A DNA stretch of 42,963 bases from Chlorobiaceae bacterium (GTDB taxonomy: Bacteria; Bacteroidota; Chlorobiia; Chlorobiales; Chlorobiaceae): NCBI GenBank assembly GCA_013334225.1, contig JAAXXY010000023.1, forward strand, positions 1 through 42,963. The letters are read 5' to 3'. Positions 16,220 to 24,364 of the stretch are shown here, in pieces. The translations under genes and the position numbers were made by a program. The notes under the pieces were generated by a model. The model saw nothing but the letters and a program-made list of their open reading frames with translations, did not search any database and had not been told where the DNA came from. How positions within the stretch are numbered: the first letter of the stretch is position 1; the number at the start of each line of letters is the position of its first letter.

Positions 16220-17395
16220 ATGAATCTGTTCATCAATGATCAGGCTTGTGCGGCATCGACCGGCCAGACACTGGGCAAGGCCGCACGGCTCAACCACAGC
16301 CATGTGGGGTATGTGTGCGGCGGGCACGGCATCTGCCAGGCCTGCTATGTGACCGTCCTGGAAGGGGCGGAGTGTCTTTCGTCGCTTTCGGACATCGAAA
16401 AGGCCTTCCTTTCCGACCGCCAGGTACGCAGCGGCGGTAGGCTGGCATGCCAGGCCACCATCGTCAATGACGGCACCGTGAAGGTCATTTCCCGTCCAGA
16501 GGAAGTCCGCAGGCTGCTTTTCAGCAATCCGCCCGGACTTTTCGCCTATGGAGCGACGATGGGCCAGGACACGGCATCGAGGATCGTGCCGGGTGTGGCA
16601 AACCTTGCCGGCCGCATCGCAAGAAGGGAAATAGGCACGTCCGGATCGTTCGGTGACCTGCTCGAATCGGCCGGCGCGGCAGTGCAATGTGCCGCCACCA
16701 TGCTTCCGCAGATGATCCCGTTCAGGGAACAGGCTATGGGGTTGCTTTCATTGCTCCCATCAATGCTTTCGTCACTTCCATTGCCCTCTCTGCCCTTTTC
16801 CTTGCCGTCGCTGCCACTGCCCTTCAAACTGCCGTTCTTCGGTTCCCAGGGTCCGCTCGAGCAGATTGAGCGCGTCCAGCTCACGGTAGGGGCTAAAAGC
16901 GTAAAAGCCGTTCAGGCCGCAGTTCCGCCTCCTCAGGCTTCAGTTGCGCCGGTCAAACTTACGGTATCGGTCAAACAGACCGCCCCACCTCAATCCGATA
17001 TCTCTGCCTTTGAAGGGATTCGCAGGGATCACGCCGAGAAACTCGTCAAGGCCGGGGTGAAAAGCTTCGACAGCCTGCTCGAACGCGGCAGGGAGAGAAA
17101 CGGACGCAAAGAGCTTGCCGGAGCCACCGGTATTACCGATGAAGAAGTGCTGACGCTTGTGAACCGTGCGGACCTCGCCAGGGTTAAAGGCATCGGTGCG
17201 GTCTATTCCGAGCTGCTTGAAGTTGCGGGGGTCGATACGGTGCCGGAACTTGCCCAGCGGAACCCTGTCAACCTCCATGCCAAAATGCACGAGGTCAATG
17301 CCGAGAAGCGGCTTGTGCACCAGCTTCCCACGCTCGAACAAGTCGCTTCGTGGGTCGAGCAGGCAAAGCAGCTTCCGAGAGTCATAAACTATTAG
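16220..17395 (+). CDS. Chlorosome-envelope-type [2Fe-2S] protein (CsmI/J/X-like) with C-terminal helix-hairpin-helix domain
   Basis: Residues 1-95 are a ferredoxin domain with Cys33, Cys39, Cys42 and Cys77 (YVCGGHGICQACYV, later GGRLACQATI), the same Cx5Cx2C spacing as the chlorosome envelope proteins CsmI and CsmJ of green sulfur bacteria. Those proteins pass electrons to and from the chlorosome, for example in oxygen-dependent quenching. A hydrophobic Leu/Pro-rich stretch at about residues 172-205 may lie in the envelope monolayer. Residues 255-385 form a DUF4332-like tandem helix-hairpin-helix region (FEGIRRDHAEKLVKAGVKSF, later LARVKGIGAVYSELLEVAGV). At 391 residues it is longer than the known Csm ferredoxins (about 220-245). 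The ATG at 16220 begins the conserved domain. Confidence 0.8.
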   Translation: MNLFINDQACAASTGQTLGKAARLNHSHVGYVCGGHGICQACYVTVLEGAECLSSLSDIEKAFLSDRQVRSGGRLACQATIVNDGTVKVISRPEEVRRLLFSNPPGLFAYGATMGQDTASRIVPGVANLAGRIARREIGTSGSFGDLLESAGAAVQCAATMLPQMIPFREQAMGLLSLLPSMLSSLPLPSLPFSLPSLPLPFKLPFFGSQGPLEQIERVQLTVGAKSVKAVQAAVPPPQASVAPVKLTVSVKQTAPPQSDISAFEGIRRDHAEKLVKAGVKSFDSLLERGRERNGRKELAGATGITDEEVLTLVNRADLARVKGIGAVYSELLEVAGVDTVPELAQRNPVNLHAKMHEVNAEKRLVHQLPTLEQVASWVEQAKQLPRVINY

Positions 17396-17433
17396 GACTG
17401 TTTATGGCGCCTGACGGTTTTCATGAGATATAA

Positions 17434-17449
17434 ATAAATAGAGGTGTCC
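17434..17449. repeat. End remnant of the MITE-like element
   Basis: ATAAATAGAGGTGTCC matches the 3' terminal repeat of the full copies at 22766 and 26265 (AATAAATAGAGGTGCCC) with one internal change. No partner end is seen nearby, so only one end survives. Confidence 0.6.
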
Positions 17450-17457
17450 AAAATTGA

Positions 17458-17499
17458 TTCAGCGCCGGAAAGAGACTTCCCGTTGTTTCCGGCGCTGAA
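17458..17499. repeat. Perfect 14-bp inverted repeat after the chlorosome-type gene
   Basis: TTCAGCGCCGGAAA and TTTCCGGCGCTGAA are perfect complements with a 14-base loop. No T-run follows on either strand, so it is not a canonical terminator; it may be a palindromic repeat or processing/stability hairpin. It is bracketed by near-identical 10- to 11-base sequences (CCAAAATTGA before, CCAAAAATTGA after), which hints at insertion. Confidence 0.75.
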
Positions 17500-17565
17500 C
17501 CAAAAATTGAAACTTCCGCTTTTCAAAGGTTTTAAGGCCGTTTCCTTCATCAAAACGAACGAACG

Positions 17566-17967
17566 ATGTCAGTGCTCATCAAATCGGTCTTTGCCGTCTA
17601 CGTTCTCCTTTTTTTTCTGACCGGAGGACTTACGGTTTTCATTTCCCTCGATACGGCAGCGGTCCCCGCCATTCTGAGAGAGCTTCAGTACACTGTTTTC
17701 ATCTGGCATCTCGCATGCTGGATTGTCCTCGGTATGCTTGCCAATTACCTCTGGGATCTTTTTAATGCTGATAAAAAACTTTCCGATATCAGGCTTGAAA
17801 AATTGCTCCTTCCGCTTCTTGTTTCTCCTATTGTATTGTATGCTACCTGGAACCTGTTTGTCAATACCGGCAAGGAAGTTTCGTTCCTTATCGAGCTGAT
17901 AGCCTTCCAGAACGGATTTTTCTGGCAGGCAATCTTCTCCAAGGCAGGTCCGGCAACAAAACCGTAG
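17566..17967 (+). CDS. Small integral membrane protein, unknown
   Basis: The 133-residue protein has three or four predicted membrane helices: FAVYVLLFFLTGGLTVFISL, then IWHLACWIVLGMLANYLW, LLLPLLVSPIVLYATW, and a final amphipathic LIELIAFQNGFFWQAI. No known domain was recognised. It is probably a lineage-specific inner-membrane protein. A weak hairpin follows the stop. Confidence 0.65.
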   Translation: MSVLIKSVFAVYVLLFFLTGGLTVFISLDTAAVPAILRELQYTVFIWHLACWIVLGMLANYLWDLFNADKKLSDIRLEKLLLPLLVSPIVLYATWNLFVNTGKEVSFLIELIAFQNGFFWQAIFSKAGPATKP

Positions 17968-17970
17968 AAG

Positions 17971-18000
17971 TCCGGCATCATGACATTGCCGGAACGTTTT
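17971..18000 (+). terminator. Possible weak rho-independent terminator
   Basis: TCCGGCA (17971-17977) pairs with TGCCGGA (17987-17993), followed after three bases by TTTT. Confidence 0.5.
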
Positions 18001-18156
18001 CGATACCGGCAATCGCCATCATCTGGAGGTTACCATCTGTTTGCCTGTCAAGAGGTATGAAGAAGGTTAAACATTTTACCATATTTGTTAATACATCGAC
18101 GATGAACATTTTTTTTCATCGATTCGGCAGCTGAAACTCCATTCCTGAAACCCGTC

Positions 18157-19098
18157 GTGAAAATCCGGTTACCTTTCAACCGACTGTCCGTAATCCTGGC
18201 GCTACTGTTGCCTGCCGGATGCGCGTCTCCTCTTGCGTATCAGAAGCCTGTCGTCAATTTCCAGAAAGCATCAGCAGTCGTCATCGAAAACGCAAGAAAC
18301 GAATACAAATGCGCCAATAAATCCGAAAGGGATATCGAGATCGATTCCCGTGCGGATAAAATGCTGAGAATAGATGCTGGCATACTTGACAGCGGTGAAC
18401 TTGTTCTGTACAGCACCGAGGCGCTTGCAGCAAGAATGGCCGCGCTGGATGCCATCAGCAAGCATGGGCAGATGCTCCTTGCCCTGGCCCAGAGCGATGC
18501 TCCTGACAAGGCGCGTAATGCAGCAGTGGCGCTTGAATCGTCCCTTTCCCGACTCGGAAAGTCTCTGGGCATGGAAGGATCGAAGGAGTTCAACAGCAAA
18601 GCGGAGGGCTTTGTCTCTCTCGGTGGGGAAATTGTCAGGCTGGTTTTAAGCTCGAGAGCCAGTGATGCTCTCGACAAGGCTATCATCGCTTCAGATGCTT
18701 ATGTCAAACCTCTCGTCGCTCTTCTCAGGGATGAATATGAACTCAACGCCGAGAGGCGCAGGGGAAGATTGAGCAAATCGCGCGTCATGGCGATCGATGC
18801 ATACAACGATCTTCTTTCGAAAAAACCGGTTTCAGCCGAAAAACTGAAAATTGCCGCCGAACAGATCAAGATTTCCCAGGATGCCTGGGAAAATTTCGCA
18901 CTGCTTCAAGGCGCCGAAATTGAAGGTTTTTCAGCAATGATCAAGGCGCACCAGGAACTGGTGGATTATGCGAAAAGTCCAAAGGCGCCCCGGGATTTTT
19001 CCGCATTGGTCGATGCCACCGAGTCATTCGCGGCCGATGCCCAGCTCGTTTCGGAAGCTATCAGGAAATTCAGCAGGCGAGAGAAAAAAACTGAATGA
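18157..19098 (+). CDS. Helical lipoprotein, unknown
   Basis: Start is GTG at 18157. The signal sequence IRLPFNRLSVILALLLPAGC has a lipobox Cys, so the protein is anchored in an envelope membrane. The mature part of about 290 residues looks all-helical: heptad-rich segments such as ALAARMAALDAISKHGQML, LRDEYELNAERRRGRLSKS and EKLKIAAEQIKISQDAWENF. No Pfam domain was recognised. It is followed after three bases by a small helical protein on the same strand, so the two probably act as a pair in the envelope. Confidence 0.65.
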   Translation: MKIRLPFNRLSVILALLLPAGCASPLAYQKPVVNFQKASAVVIENARNEYKCANKSERDIEIDSRADKMLRIDAGILDSGELVLYSTEALAARMAALDAISKHGQMLLALAQSDAPDKARNAAVALESSLSRLGKSLGMEGSKEFNSKAEGFVSLGGEIVRLVLSSRASDALDKAIIASDAYVKPLVALLRDEYELNAERRRGRLSKSRVMAIDAYNDLLSKKPVSAEKLKIAAEQIKISQDAWENFALLQGAEIEGFSAMIKAHQELVDYAKSPKAPRDFSALVDATESFAADAQLVSEAIRKFSRREKKTE

Positions 19099-19101
19099 TG
19101 C

Positions 19102-19422
19102 ATGACTGTCAATGAACTGATCAAAATAATAGGCAACATCATCGTCAGTGTTGATGTTATCCGCTCGGGGCTCGATCGGAACACTCCCGAAAGGGTGCGG
19201 CTCGACAATGACCGTGATGATCTGGATACTTTTCAGCGGAAAATTGTCCGGAGCGTGATCGATGACAATACAGCCGAATTCAGAAAATATACGGCCTCGC
19301 TTAAAGAGGCTGATGCAGAGCTTGCAAAGACCATAAACGATATAAAAAAGCTTGCCGAAACGCTTGCCGCCCTGAACAGGTTCGTCACTGCTGCAGGAAA
19401 AATTGCCGCGCTCGCCGGATGA
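19102..19422 (+). CDS. Small helical protein, probable partner of the preceding lipoprotein
   Basis: The 106-residue protein is predicted to be almost entirely helical, with coiled-coil propensity in SLKEADAELAKTINDIKKLA. It has no signal peptide, only a mildly hydrophobic N-terminal helix (ELIKIIGNIIVSVDVI) that could act as an anchor. ATG at 19102 lies just after the TGA of the lipoprotein gene, so expression is coupled. No family was recognised. Confidence 0.6.
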   Translation: MTVNELIKIIGNIIVSVDVIRSGLDRNTPERVRLDNDRDDLDTFQRKIVRSVIDDNTAEFRKYTASLKEADAELAKTINDIKKLAETLAALNRFVTAAGKIAALAG

Positions 19423-19569
19423 ATTTATTTCGGCCCCGAAATGAGGATGGTCCCACAGCAATGCAATCGGTTCATTTTTCAAGACTCTTTTCGATGCAGG
19501 AAGCGATTGAACGGCTCGATGCCTTGTCCATCGATCCCTGCCGTTGATGCGTCGCTTCTCCACCCGCTT

Positions 19570-20292
19570 TCACGGCATGATATTTTCCCTGTAATACCGC
19601 ACGAGGGTTTTCTGGTCTGCGCCGAGAGCGTAGAGCAGGTGGATGGTTCCGAAGATCATCTGCAGGCGGATGATGCCGTTTTTCCGGTATTTTCTCGCCG
19701 ATGTCACCACAACATTATCGAGAATGCGGAACGTGGCCTCATTTTCGATACGCGAGATGATCTCGATATCCTCCATCACCTGCATGGTTTCGTCGAAGCC
19801 TCCGATTTTCCGGAAGAGTTCATCCGTGATGAAAAGCGACTGGTCGCCTCCCCGGCAGACAGGGAAGGGAAGCCTTGTACACCATCCGTAAATGCCCATC
19901 AGGGGATCAGGATCGTCGAACATCATCTGGAAACATCCGGCCCTGTGTCCCTGTTCGACGGCGTTACGGATGTCGGTTGCGAAATTTGCGGGCGGGAAAG
20001 TATCTGCATGGAGGAAATAGAGGATGGGGTGTTTCGCAAAGGCCGCACCGGCGTTCATCTGCCGCGCCCGGCCTTTCGCGGTCCTCAGTAGCGTAACCGG
20101 GTATCGTGATGCTTTTTCTTCGGTACGGTCGGTCCCGGCATCGCACACGATGATTTCGATGGTTTCCTGGTTTCCGGAAGCGGAAAGCAGGTGCTCGAGA
20201 AGTGCGCAAATGCCCTCTTCTTCGTTCCAGGTCGGGATGATGATGCTTATTCCCGGAGGTATCGCCGATTTAATGGGGCCGGGGATGATCAT
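19570..20292 (-). CDS. TIGR04283-type glycosyltransferase-like protein
   Basis: The 240-residue GT2-fold protein begins IPPGISIIIPTWNEEEGICA with the usual nucleotide-binding start, then IIVCDAGTDRTEEKA and the metal-binding region YFLHADTFPP. The length and motifs fit the TIGR04283 group, described as rSAM/selenodomain-associated transferase 2. Its start overlaps the end of the TIGR04282-type gene by four bases (ATGA), so the two are coupled. The substrate is unknown. No radical-SAM ArsS-type gene lies in the window. Confidence 0.85.
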   Translation of the reverse strand: MIIPGPIKSAIPPGISIIIPTWNEEEGICALLEHLLSASGNQETIEIIVCDAGTDRTEEKASRYPVTLLRTAKGRARQMNAGAAFAKHPILYFLHADTFPPANFATDIRNAVEQGHRAGCFQMMFDDPDPLMGIYGWCTRLPFPVCRGGDQSLFITDELFRKIGGFDETMQVMEDIEIISRIENEATFRILDNVVVTSARKYRKNGIIRLQMIFGTIHLLYALGADQKTLVRYYRENIMP

Positions 20293-20981
20293 GGTGCCTG
20301 GTCCGGTGATGGATTGGATATTTCGATACGTAACGGGCTTTGCTGGAGGTCCTCGAACGTATCGATATCCCTGAGCTCGGGCAGCAGGCTGAATGAAAAG
20401 CCGGCGGTCTCAAGTTTTTCAATGGTTTCTTCGAGCACGGTGGAGGTGCTCCAGGTCCTGCCGAGGAAGAGTTCAGGGAGGCTCTGTTTCAGGCCGATGA
20501 GATAGAAGCCGCCGTCCATTGCCGGACCAAGGACGCTGTCGCAGCTTTCCAGCAAAGCAAAGGCCTTTTCGATGATATCTGCGCTGATGCCGGGGCAATC
20601 CGTACCGATGAGTACGGCATGCCGGGGCCCGGAGGAGAAGATTTCGCAAAAGGTATTTTGCATGCGTTCTCCGAGATCGCTTCCCCGCTGGAGCCTGGCT
20701 TCGGTGCCGGGACCGAGCAGGGTATCGGTTTGGGGAACGAAATCGGTGTACCAGATCACTCGCTGCGCCTGTACAGGTGATATCGCTAAGGCCGTAAGCC
20801 TGCGCAGGGCTTCATAAATTTCGAGAGCACGGGCATTGCCGATGGCGCTGGCGAGCCTGGTTTTCACTTTTCCTTCAACCGGGTTTTTTGAAAACACGGC
20901 GAGTACCCTGTTTGCGGGGTCCGGAGCCTTCACCCCGGTTAATGAAACGGAATCGAGACCGCTATGGCGAGCGTTCGGCAT
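20289..20981 (-). CDS. TIGR04282-type (CofC-like) nucleotidyl/glycosyl transferase
   Basis: The 230-residue protein has the GT-A-like core VLAVFSKNPVEGKVKTRLA (GxVKTRL motif), then AVLIGTDCPGIS and LGPAMDGGFYLIGLK. These are the hallmarks of the TIGR04282 group (rSAM/selenodomain-associated transferase 1). The chosen start is Met at 20981, because the longer frame (to 21104) overlaps a terminator hairpin and shows no conservation. It is translated together with the TIGR04283-type gene. Both probably act on the same sugar or cofactor-like acceptor; the substrate cannot be named. Confidence 0.8.
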   Translation of the reverse strand: MPNARHSGLDSVSLTGVKAPDPANRVLAVFSKNPVEGKVKTRLASAIGNARALEIYEALRRLTALAISPVQAQRVIWYTDFVPQTDTLLGPGTEARLQRGSDLGERMQNTFCEIFSSGPRHAVLIGTDCPGISADIIEKAFALLESCDSVLGPAMDGGFYLIGLKQSLPELFLGRTWSTSTVLEETIEKLETAGFSFSLLPELRDIDTFEDLQQSPLRIEISNPSPDQAP

Positions 20982-21090
20982 TTCTGTCGGTAGAATGGTT
21001 CGTTTTTTCTGTAACCGGTCGCAGGACGGAATTCGTTCATCGGGAACTGCTGCGGGGAGCAGGCAAGCAGGAGTATACCGTAAAACCTCT

Positions 21091-21119
21091 GAAAAGGCCG
21101 CCATTTCAGGCAGCCTTTC
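21091..21119 (-). terminator. Rho-independent terminator of the carotene desaturase gene
   Basis: On the minus strand AAAGGCTGCC pairs with GGCGGCCTTT (one mismatch) around a six-base loop and is followed by T. It lies 45 bases after the desaturase stop. Confidence 0.7.
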
Positions 21120-21164
21120 TGTACTTGGCCACTCTTTCGTGACTGTTGATGGTATTCGGAGCGG

Positions 21165-22526
21165 TCAGGCTCCGAGTTTCGAAACGAGCTTTTCGGCAGC
21201 GAACCTGCCGCTGAGCGCCGCGCCTTCCATGGATGCCAGGTAGTGCTGGTCGGTATAGTCGCCGGCAAGGAAAAAGTTGCCAACAGGGCTGATCTGGTCA
21301 GGGCGGTACTTGTCGACATCGGGGACGGCCTTGTATACCGACTGTGGAATTTTCACCACGGTCGATTTCAGGAGTTTCGCATTTCTCGACAGCGGGAACC
21401 TGTCATGGATGTCCTTCATGACGAGCCTGACGATAACGTCGTTCGGCAGGTCCATCAACTGGTGGGCGGGAGCAAGCACGAGGCTCAAGACGCTTCCTCC
21501 ATTCGCCGTACCGTCGCCGTTCTGGAAATCGCCAGGGCAGGTGATCGACACGTCGGCAAACGTGGCGAAAATGGTGCCCTGCGAGAACATCAGGTTGTCG
21601 GTATCGGTTATTTTCCGGTCGAACCAGAGCTGGCAGTTCGCTACGGGGCTTCCGGAGAACTGGTGGAGGTTCAGGAAGTAATCATGCGAGAGCCATGAAG
21701 TCGGGATGACCTTTTTCAGGCTGTGTACGGGCAGTGCGGAAATATAGGCATCGGCCTCGATCTTCTGGCCGTCGCTGAATATGGCCGATCTGACGGTACC
21801 GTCTTCCTTGAGATCGAACATTGAGAGTTTCGCGTCGACAAAAATCCTTCCGCCCCTTTCCTGGATGTAGTGGCGCATGGGCTCGATCATGGAATCGCCA
21901 GGGTTCTTATGGAAAAAGCCGAATTTCGTGGCAGCGTAATCGGTGCCGAAGTACTTGAAGATGGTGATCATCGGGCGGGCGCTGATGACGTTCGGCTCGA
22001 TGAAGTTCATGGCAAGCGCGATGGCCCTCCAGAGTTTTTCCAGCGAATGTTCCGACGCGCCCCTCAGGCGGTGCCATTCGGCATAGGTCATATGGTCCTG
22101 GCTGCGGAAGTATTCTTCATTTCCGGCAAGAGCGGGGTAGAGCCCCCTGATGAGGGATATCTTATCCCACATGGTCAGAAAATCGGCCTGAAGGCCTCCA
22201 ACCACCTCGGCCCAGGGGCTCGGCAGGTTCGCCTTCCTGAAGAACGACTGCTTGCCGTCCGGTTCGGCATAGATCAGCGCGTGGTCTTTCCAGTGGTAAT
22301 TGTTTTCCGCGCCGATTCTGGAGAGGTATTTCTGCAGCTGGGCATAGCCGCCGAATACGATATGCAGTCCCGATTCGATGGAGTCACCGTCGCTGTCTTT
22401 CCACACGGACACCTTGCCGCCAAGTATTTTCCTTTTCTCGTATATCTCTACCGAATGTCCCCGGTCAACGAGCTCTATCGCTGCGCTCAACCCGGCGACA
22501 CCGGCACCGAAAATGGCAATTTTCAT
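21165..22526 (-). CDS. crtQ: Plant/cyanobacterial-type carotene desaturase, probably zeta-carotene desaturase CrtQ
   Basis: The 453-residue flavoprotein introduces double bases into poly-cis carotenes. The N-terminal Rossmann FAD-binding motif is IAIFGAGVAGLSAAIELVDR, with GGKVSVWKDSDGD and ESGLHIVFGGY after it. The C-terminal FAD motif is NFFLAGDYTDQHYLASMEGA. The middle part (SLEKLWRAIALAMNFIEPN, ISARPMITIFKYFGT) resembles CrtQ more than CrtP of cyanobacteria, but parts of the first third resemble phytoene desaturase, so CrtP remains possible. The proximity to the glutamine synthetase gene, as recalled for Chlorobaculum tepidum crtQ, supports CrtQ. Confidence 0.75.
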   Translation of the reverse strand: MKIAIFGAGVAGLSAAIELVDRGHSVEIYEKRKILGGKVSVWKDSDGDSIESGLHIVFGGYAQLQKYLSRIGAENNYHWKDHALIYAEPDGKQSFFRKANLPSPWAEVVGGLQADFLTMWDKISLIRGLYPALAGNEEYFRSQDHMTYAEWHRLRGASEHSLEKLWRAIALAMNFIEPNVISARPMITIFKYFGTDYAATKFGFFHKNPGDSMIEPMRHYIQERGGRIFVDAKLSMFDLKEDGTVRSAIFSDGQKIEADAYISALPVHSLKKVIPTSWLSHDYFLNLHQFSGSPVANCQLWFDRKITDTDNLMFSQGTIFATFADVSITCPGDFQNGDGTANGGSVLSLVLAPAHQLMDLPNDVIVRLVMKDIHDRFPLSRNAKLLKSTVVKIPQSVYKAVPDVDKYRPDQISPVGNFFLAGDYTDQHYLASMEGAALSGRFAAEKLVSKLGA

Positions 22527-23210
22527 ATTCAGAAGGGGTGAGTGATATCTTCGGATATTTTAAAATATGCAGATATGTGATCGTGCCTGTCCCGAGCCCT
22601 TGAACCTATATAATCGGGCAGTTTTACAGAAATTCAACAGCTTCTTTCCTGTTTTCCTTTCAGGTCGATTGTCGAAGCACAAGATATTGAATTATTTTCA
22701 TTTTTGAGATTTCCCGACATTACAGGGTTTTCGGGTACTAACTTCTTGTGCAGGTTTTAATTAAAGGGCACCTCTATTTATTTGTTCCGAATCCCTATTG
22801 CTGTGTTGGGTGGTGCTCGAAATCCTCATCCCGACTTGTCGGGACTCCGGGTTTAAAGTTTATCCCGATAACATCGGGACTCCGTCCGCCTTGCACTCGT
22901 GCTTCTCACGACAATAAATAGAGGTGCCCTAAAGAAAAACGCCCCGATTTTCATCTTTAACTTTATCCTTCTTTCCATTCAATCATCCACTTGTCGCCTT
23001 TGGGAGATGATTTTCAGGCATTGCATAATTTTTGCCTGAAAGAAATATGAAAATTCAATAAATATACGTACCTTTTACAAAGTGATTTTTGATTTCCAGC
23101 ATCAGGAATCATGAAATTCCCGAACTGACGCCTTAACCGACGTATCCCCCATCTTTTCGGTACTCGATAGTGCTTGCGAATTTTCGCTAACAACTAAACA
23201 GTACCCCGGC
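22527..23210. other. Intergenic region carrying a MITE-like element
   Basis: This 680-base gap lies between the divergently transcribed desaturase and pentapeptide-repeat genes. The middle is occupied by the MITE-like element (22766-22929). The rest is without ORFs and should hold both promoters; none is obvious. Confidence 0.6.
22766..22929. mobile_element. MITE-like element, full copy (164 bp)
   Basis: The element starts GGGCACCTCTATTTATT and ends with the exact reverse complement of these 17 bases. It is flanked by a TAAA direct repeat (22762-22765 and 22930-22933), which fits a target-site duplication. The interior can form hairpins such as CCCGACTTGTCGGG and TCCCGATAACATCGGGA. There is no coding capacity, so it is non-autonomous. 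The subterminal block TTGCACTCGTGCTTCT is shared with the copy at 26265. Confidence 0.85.
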
Positions 23211-24182
23211 ATGAGCTTTTGGCGAAAAATATTTCAAAAGGGGAACCCGGTTCAGGAAGGGGCTTCCAGTCCGGAACAGTCCGGTTCAAATCCTTTATTA
23301 CCTTCCAGACAAGAAGCGGCGCACATGCTTCTTCACTCTGTAAAGTCCTGGAATGCATTCCGAAAAATTCATCTTGATTTTATACCGGACCTCAGCGGAG
23401 CTGATTTCAGAAAAGCAAACCTCAGCGGGGCAGACCTCAGCGGTGTAACTCTCAGCAAGTCGGACCTTCGCGGAGCGAACCTTACCTGGGCAGCACTCAA
23501 TGGCACAAAGCTCGACGGGGCAGACCTGAGTCAGGCAAAACTGAACTATGCACATTTAAGCGGTGCAAAACTGAGCGGAGCAAGGTTCAAAGCGGTTGAC
23601 CTGAGCGGGGCAAGGCTCAACGACGCAGACCTCCGTGGCGCTGATCTGAGCGATGCGGACCTTCGAGAGGCAAATCTCAGCGGAGCAGACCTCAGGGGAG
23701 CAAATCTCTGCCAGGCAAACCTTTGTCATGCGAACCTCTCCAAGGCAAACCTTTTCTCGGCACATCTTGACAAAGCATACCTTACCGGCGCAAACCTGGG
23801 CGATGCAAATCTCATCAGTGCGGATCTGAGGGAGGCAAGCCTCAAGGATGCAAATCTCCGAAGTGCAGAACTCAGAGAAGCAGACCTGAGTGGGGCAAAC
23901 CTGCACGAGGCAATACTCTATAAAGCAAATCTCGGTGAATCGAACCTGAGCGGCGCCAACCTGAGCGGCGCGGACATGAAAGGAACCAGACTCGAAGGAG
24001 CTAAATTCGAAAGAGCGAACCTGAGCGGAGCACAACTGTTGAATTCAGGTTATACAGAAGAGGACATTTACGAAAAAGAAAGACGCCGGGCGGAAAACGA
24101 CAGGAGACATCCGGGAACACTGTCGGATTTGCCGGAACAACAATCAGGAAACAACCTCGAGCCTGGTTATGCTCAAGCATAG
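23211..24182 (+). CDS. Long pentapeptide-repeat protein
   Basis: The 323-residue protein is built from over 40 pentapeptides of the A(D/N)Lxx type, from about residue 58 to 280 (for example ADLSGVTLSKSDLRGANL). These stack into a right-handed quadrilateral beta-helix. The N-terminal 55 residues are polar and unrelated; the last 45 are charged (YEKERRRAENDRRHPGTLSD). It has no signal peptide. Some pentapeptide proteins mimic DNA and inhibit gyrase, but most have no known role. It is not the short Qnr type. The repetitive sequence makes the opposite strand look open; that is a shadow. Confidence 0.9.
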   Translation: MSFWRKIFQKGNPVQEGASSPEQSGSNPLLPSRQEAAHMLLHSVKSWNAFRKIHLDFIPDLSGADFRKANLSGADLSGVTLSKSDLRGANLTWAALNGTKLDGADLSQAKLNYAHLSGAKLSGARFKAVDLSGARLNDADLRGADLSDADLREANLSGADLRGANLCQANLCHANLSKANLFSAHLDKAYLTGANLGDANLISADLREASLKDANLRSAELREADLSGANLHEAILYKANLGESNLSGANLSGADMKGTRLEGAKFERANLSGAQLLNSGYTEEDIYEKERRRAENDRRHPGTLSDLPEQQSGNNLEPGYAQA

Positions 24183-24207
24183 TTCCTATCTCTCATTTCA
24201 CAGAGAA

Positions 24208-24246
24208 CCCCGCCAATTGTCTCTTCCTGTATGACGGGGCTTCTTA
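24208..24246 (+). terminator. Possible terminator after the pentapeptide gene
   Basis: CCCCG (24208-24212) can pair with CGGGG (24235-24239), followed by CTTCTT. The stem is short and the T-run poor. Confidence 0.35.
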
Positions 24247-24291
24247 ACTTTATTTTCAGGGCTCAGACCGATCTTTCGCCCAGATCGGAAC

Positions 24292-24334
24292 GAAAAAAAA
24301 TCGAGACCGGAACCTTTGGTGGATTCCGGTCTCG
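24292..24334 (-). terminator. Rho-independent terminator of the outer-membrane protein gene
   Basis: CGAGACCGGAA and TTCCGGTCTCG form a perfect 11-bp stem. The A-run on the left reads as T8 on the minus strand. It lies 30 bases after the minus-strand stop at 24365. Confidence 0.92.
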
Positions 24335-24364
24335 ATCGAATCTGCTCCAGTCTGAGAACCGCGT

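Noticed and set aside
19441..20091. 216-codon frame opposite the TIGR04283-type gene
   Set aside because: Shadow; the minus-strand protein has clear motifs and is coupled to its neighbour.
21165..22526. Assignment as bacterial CrtI-type desaturase
   Set aside because: The sequence follows the plant/cyanobacterial CrtP/CrtQ pattern, not CrtI.
23556..24035. 159-codon open frame opposite the pentapeptide gene
   Set aside because: The repeated AxLSG codons leave the other strand open; it has only repeated low-complexity residues.
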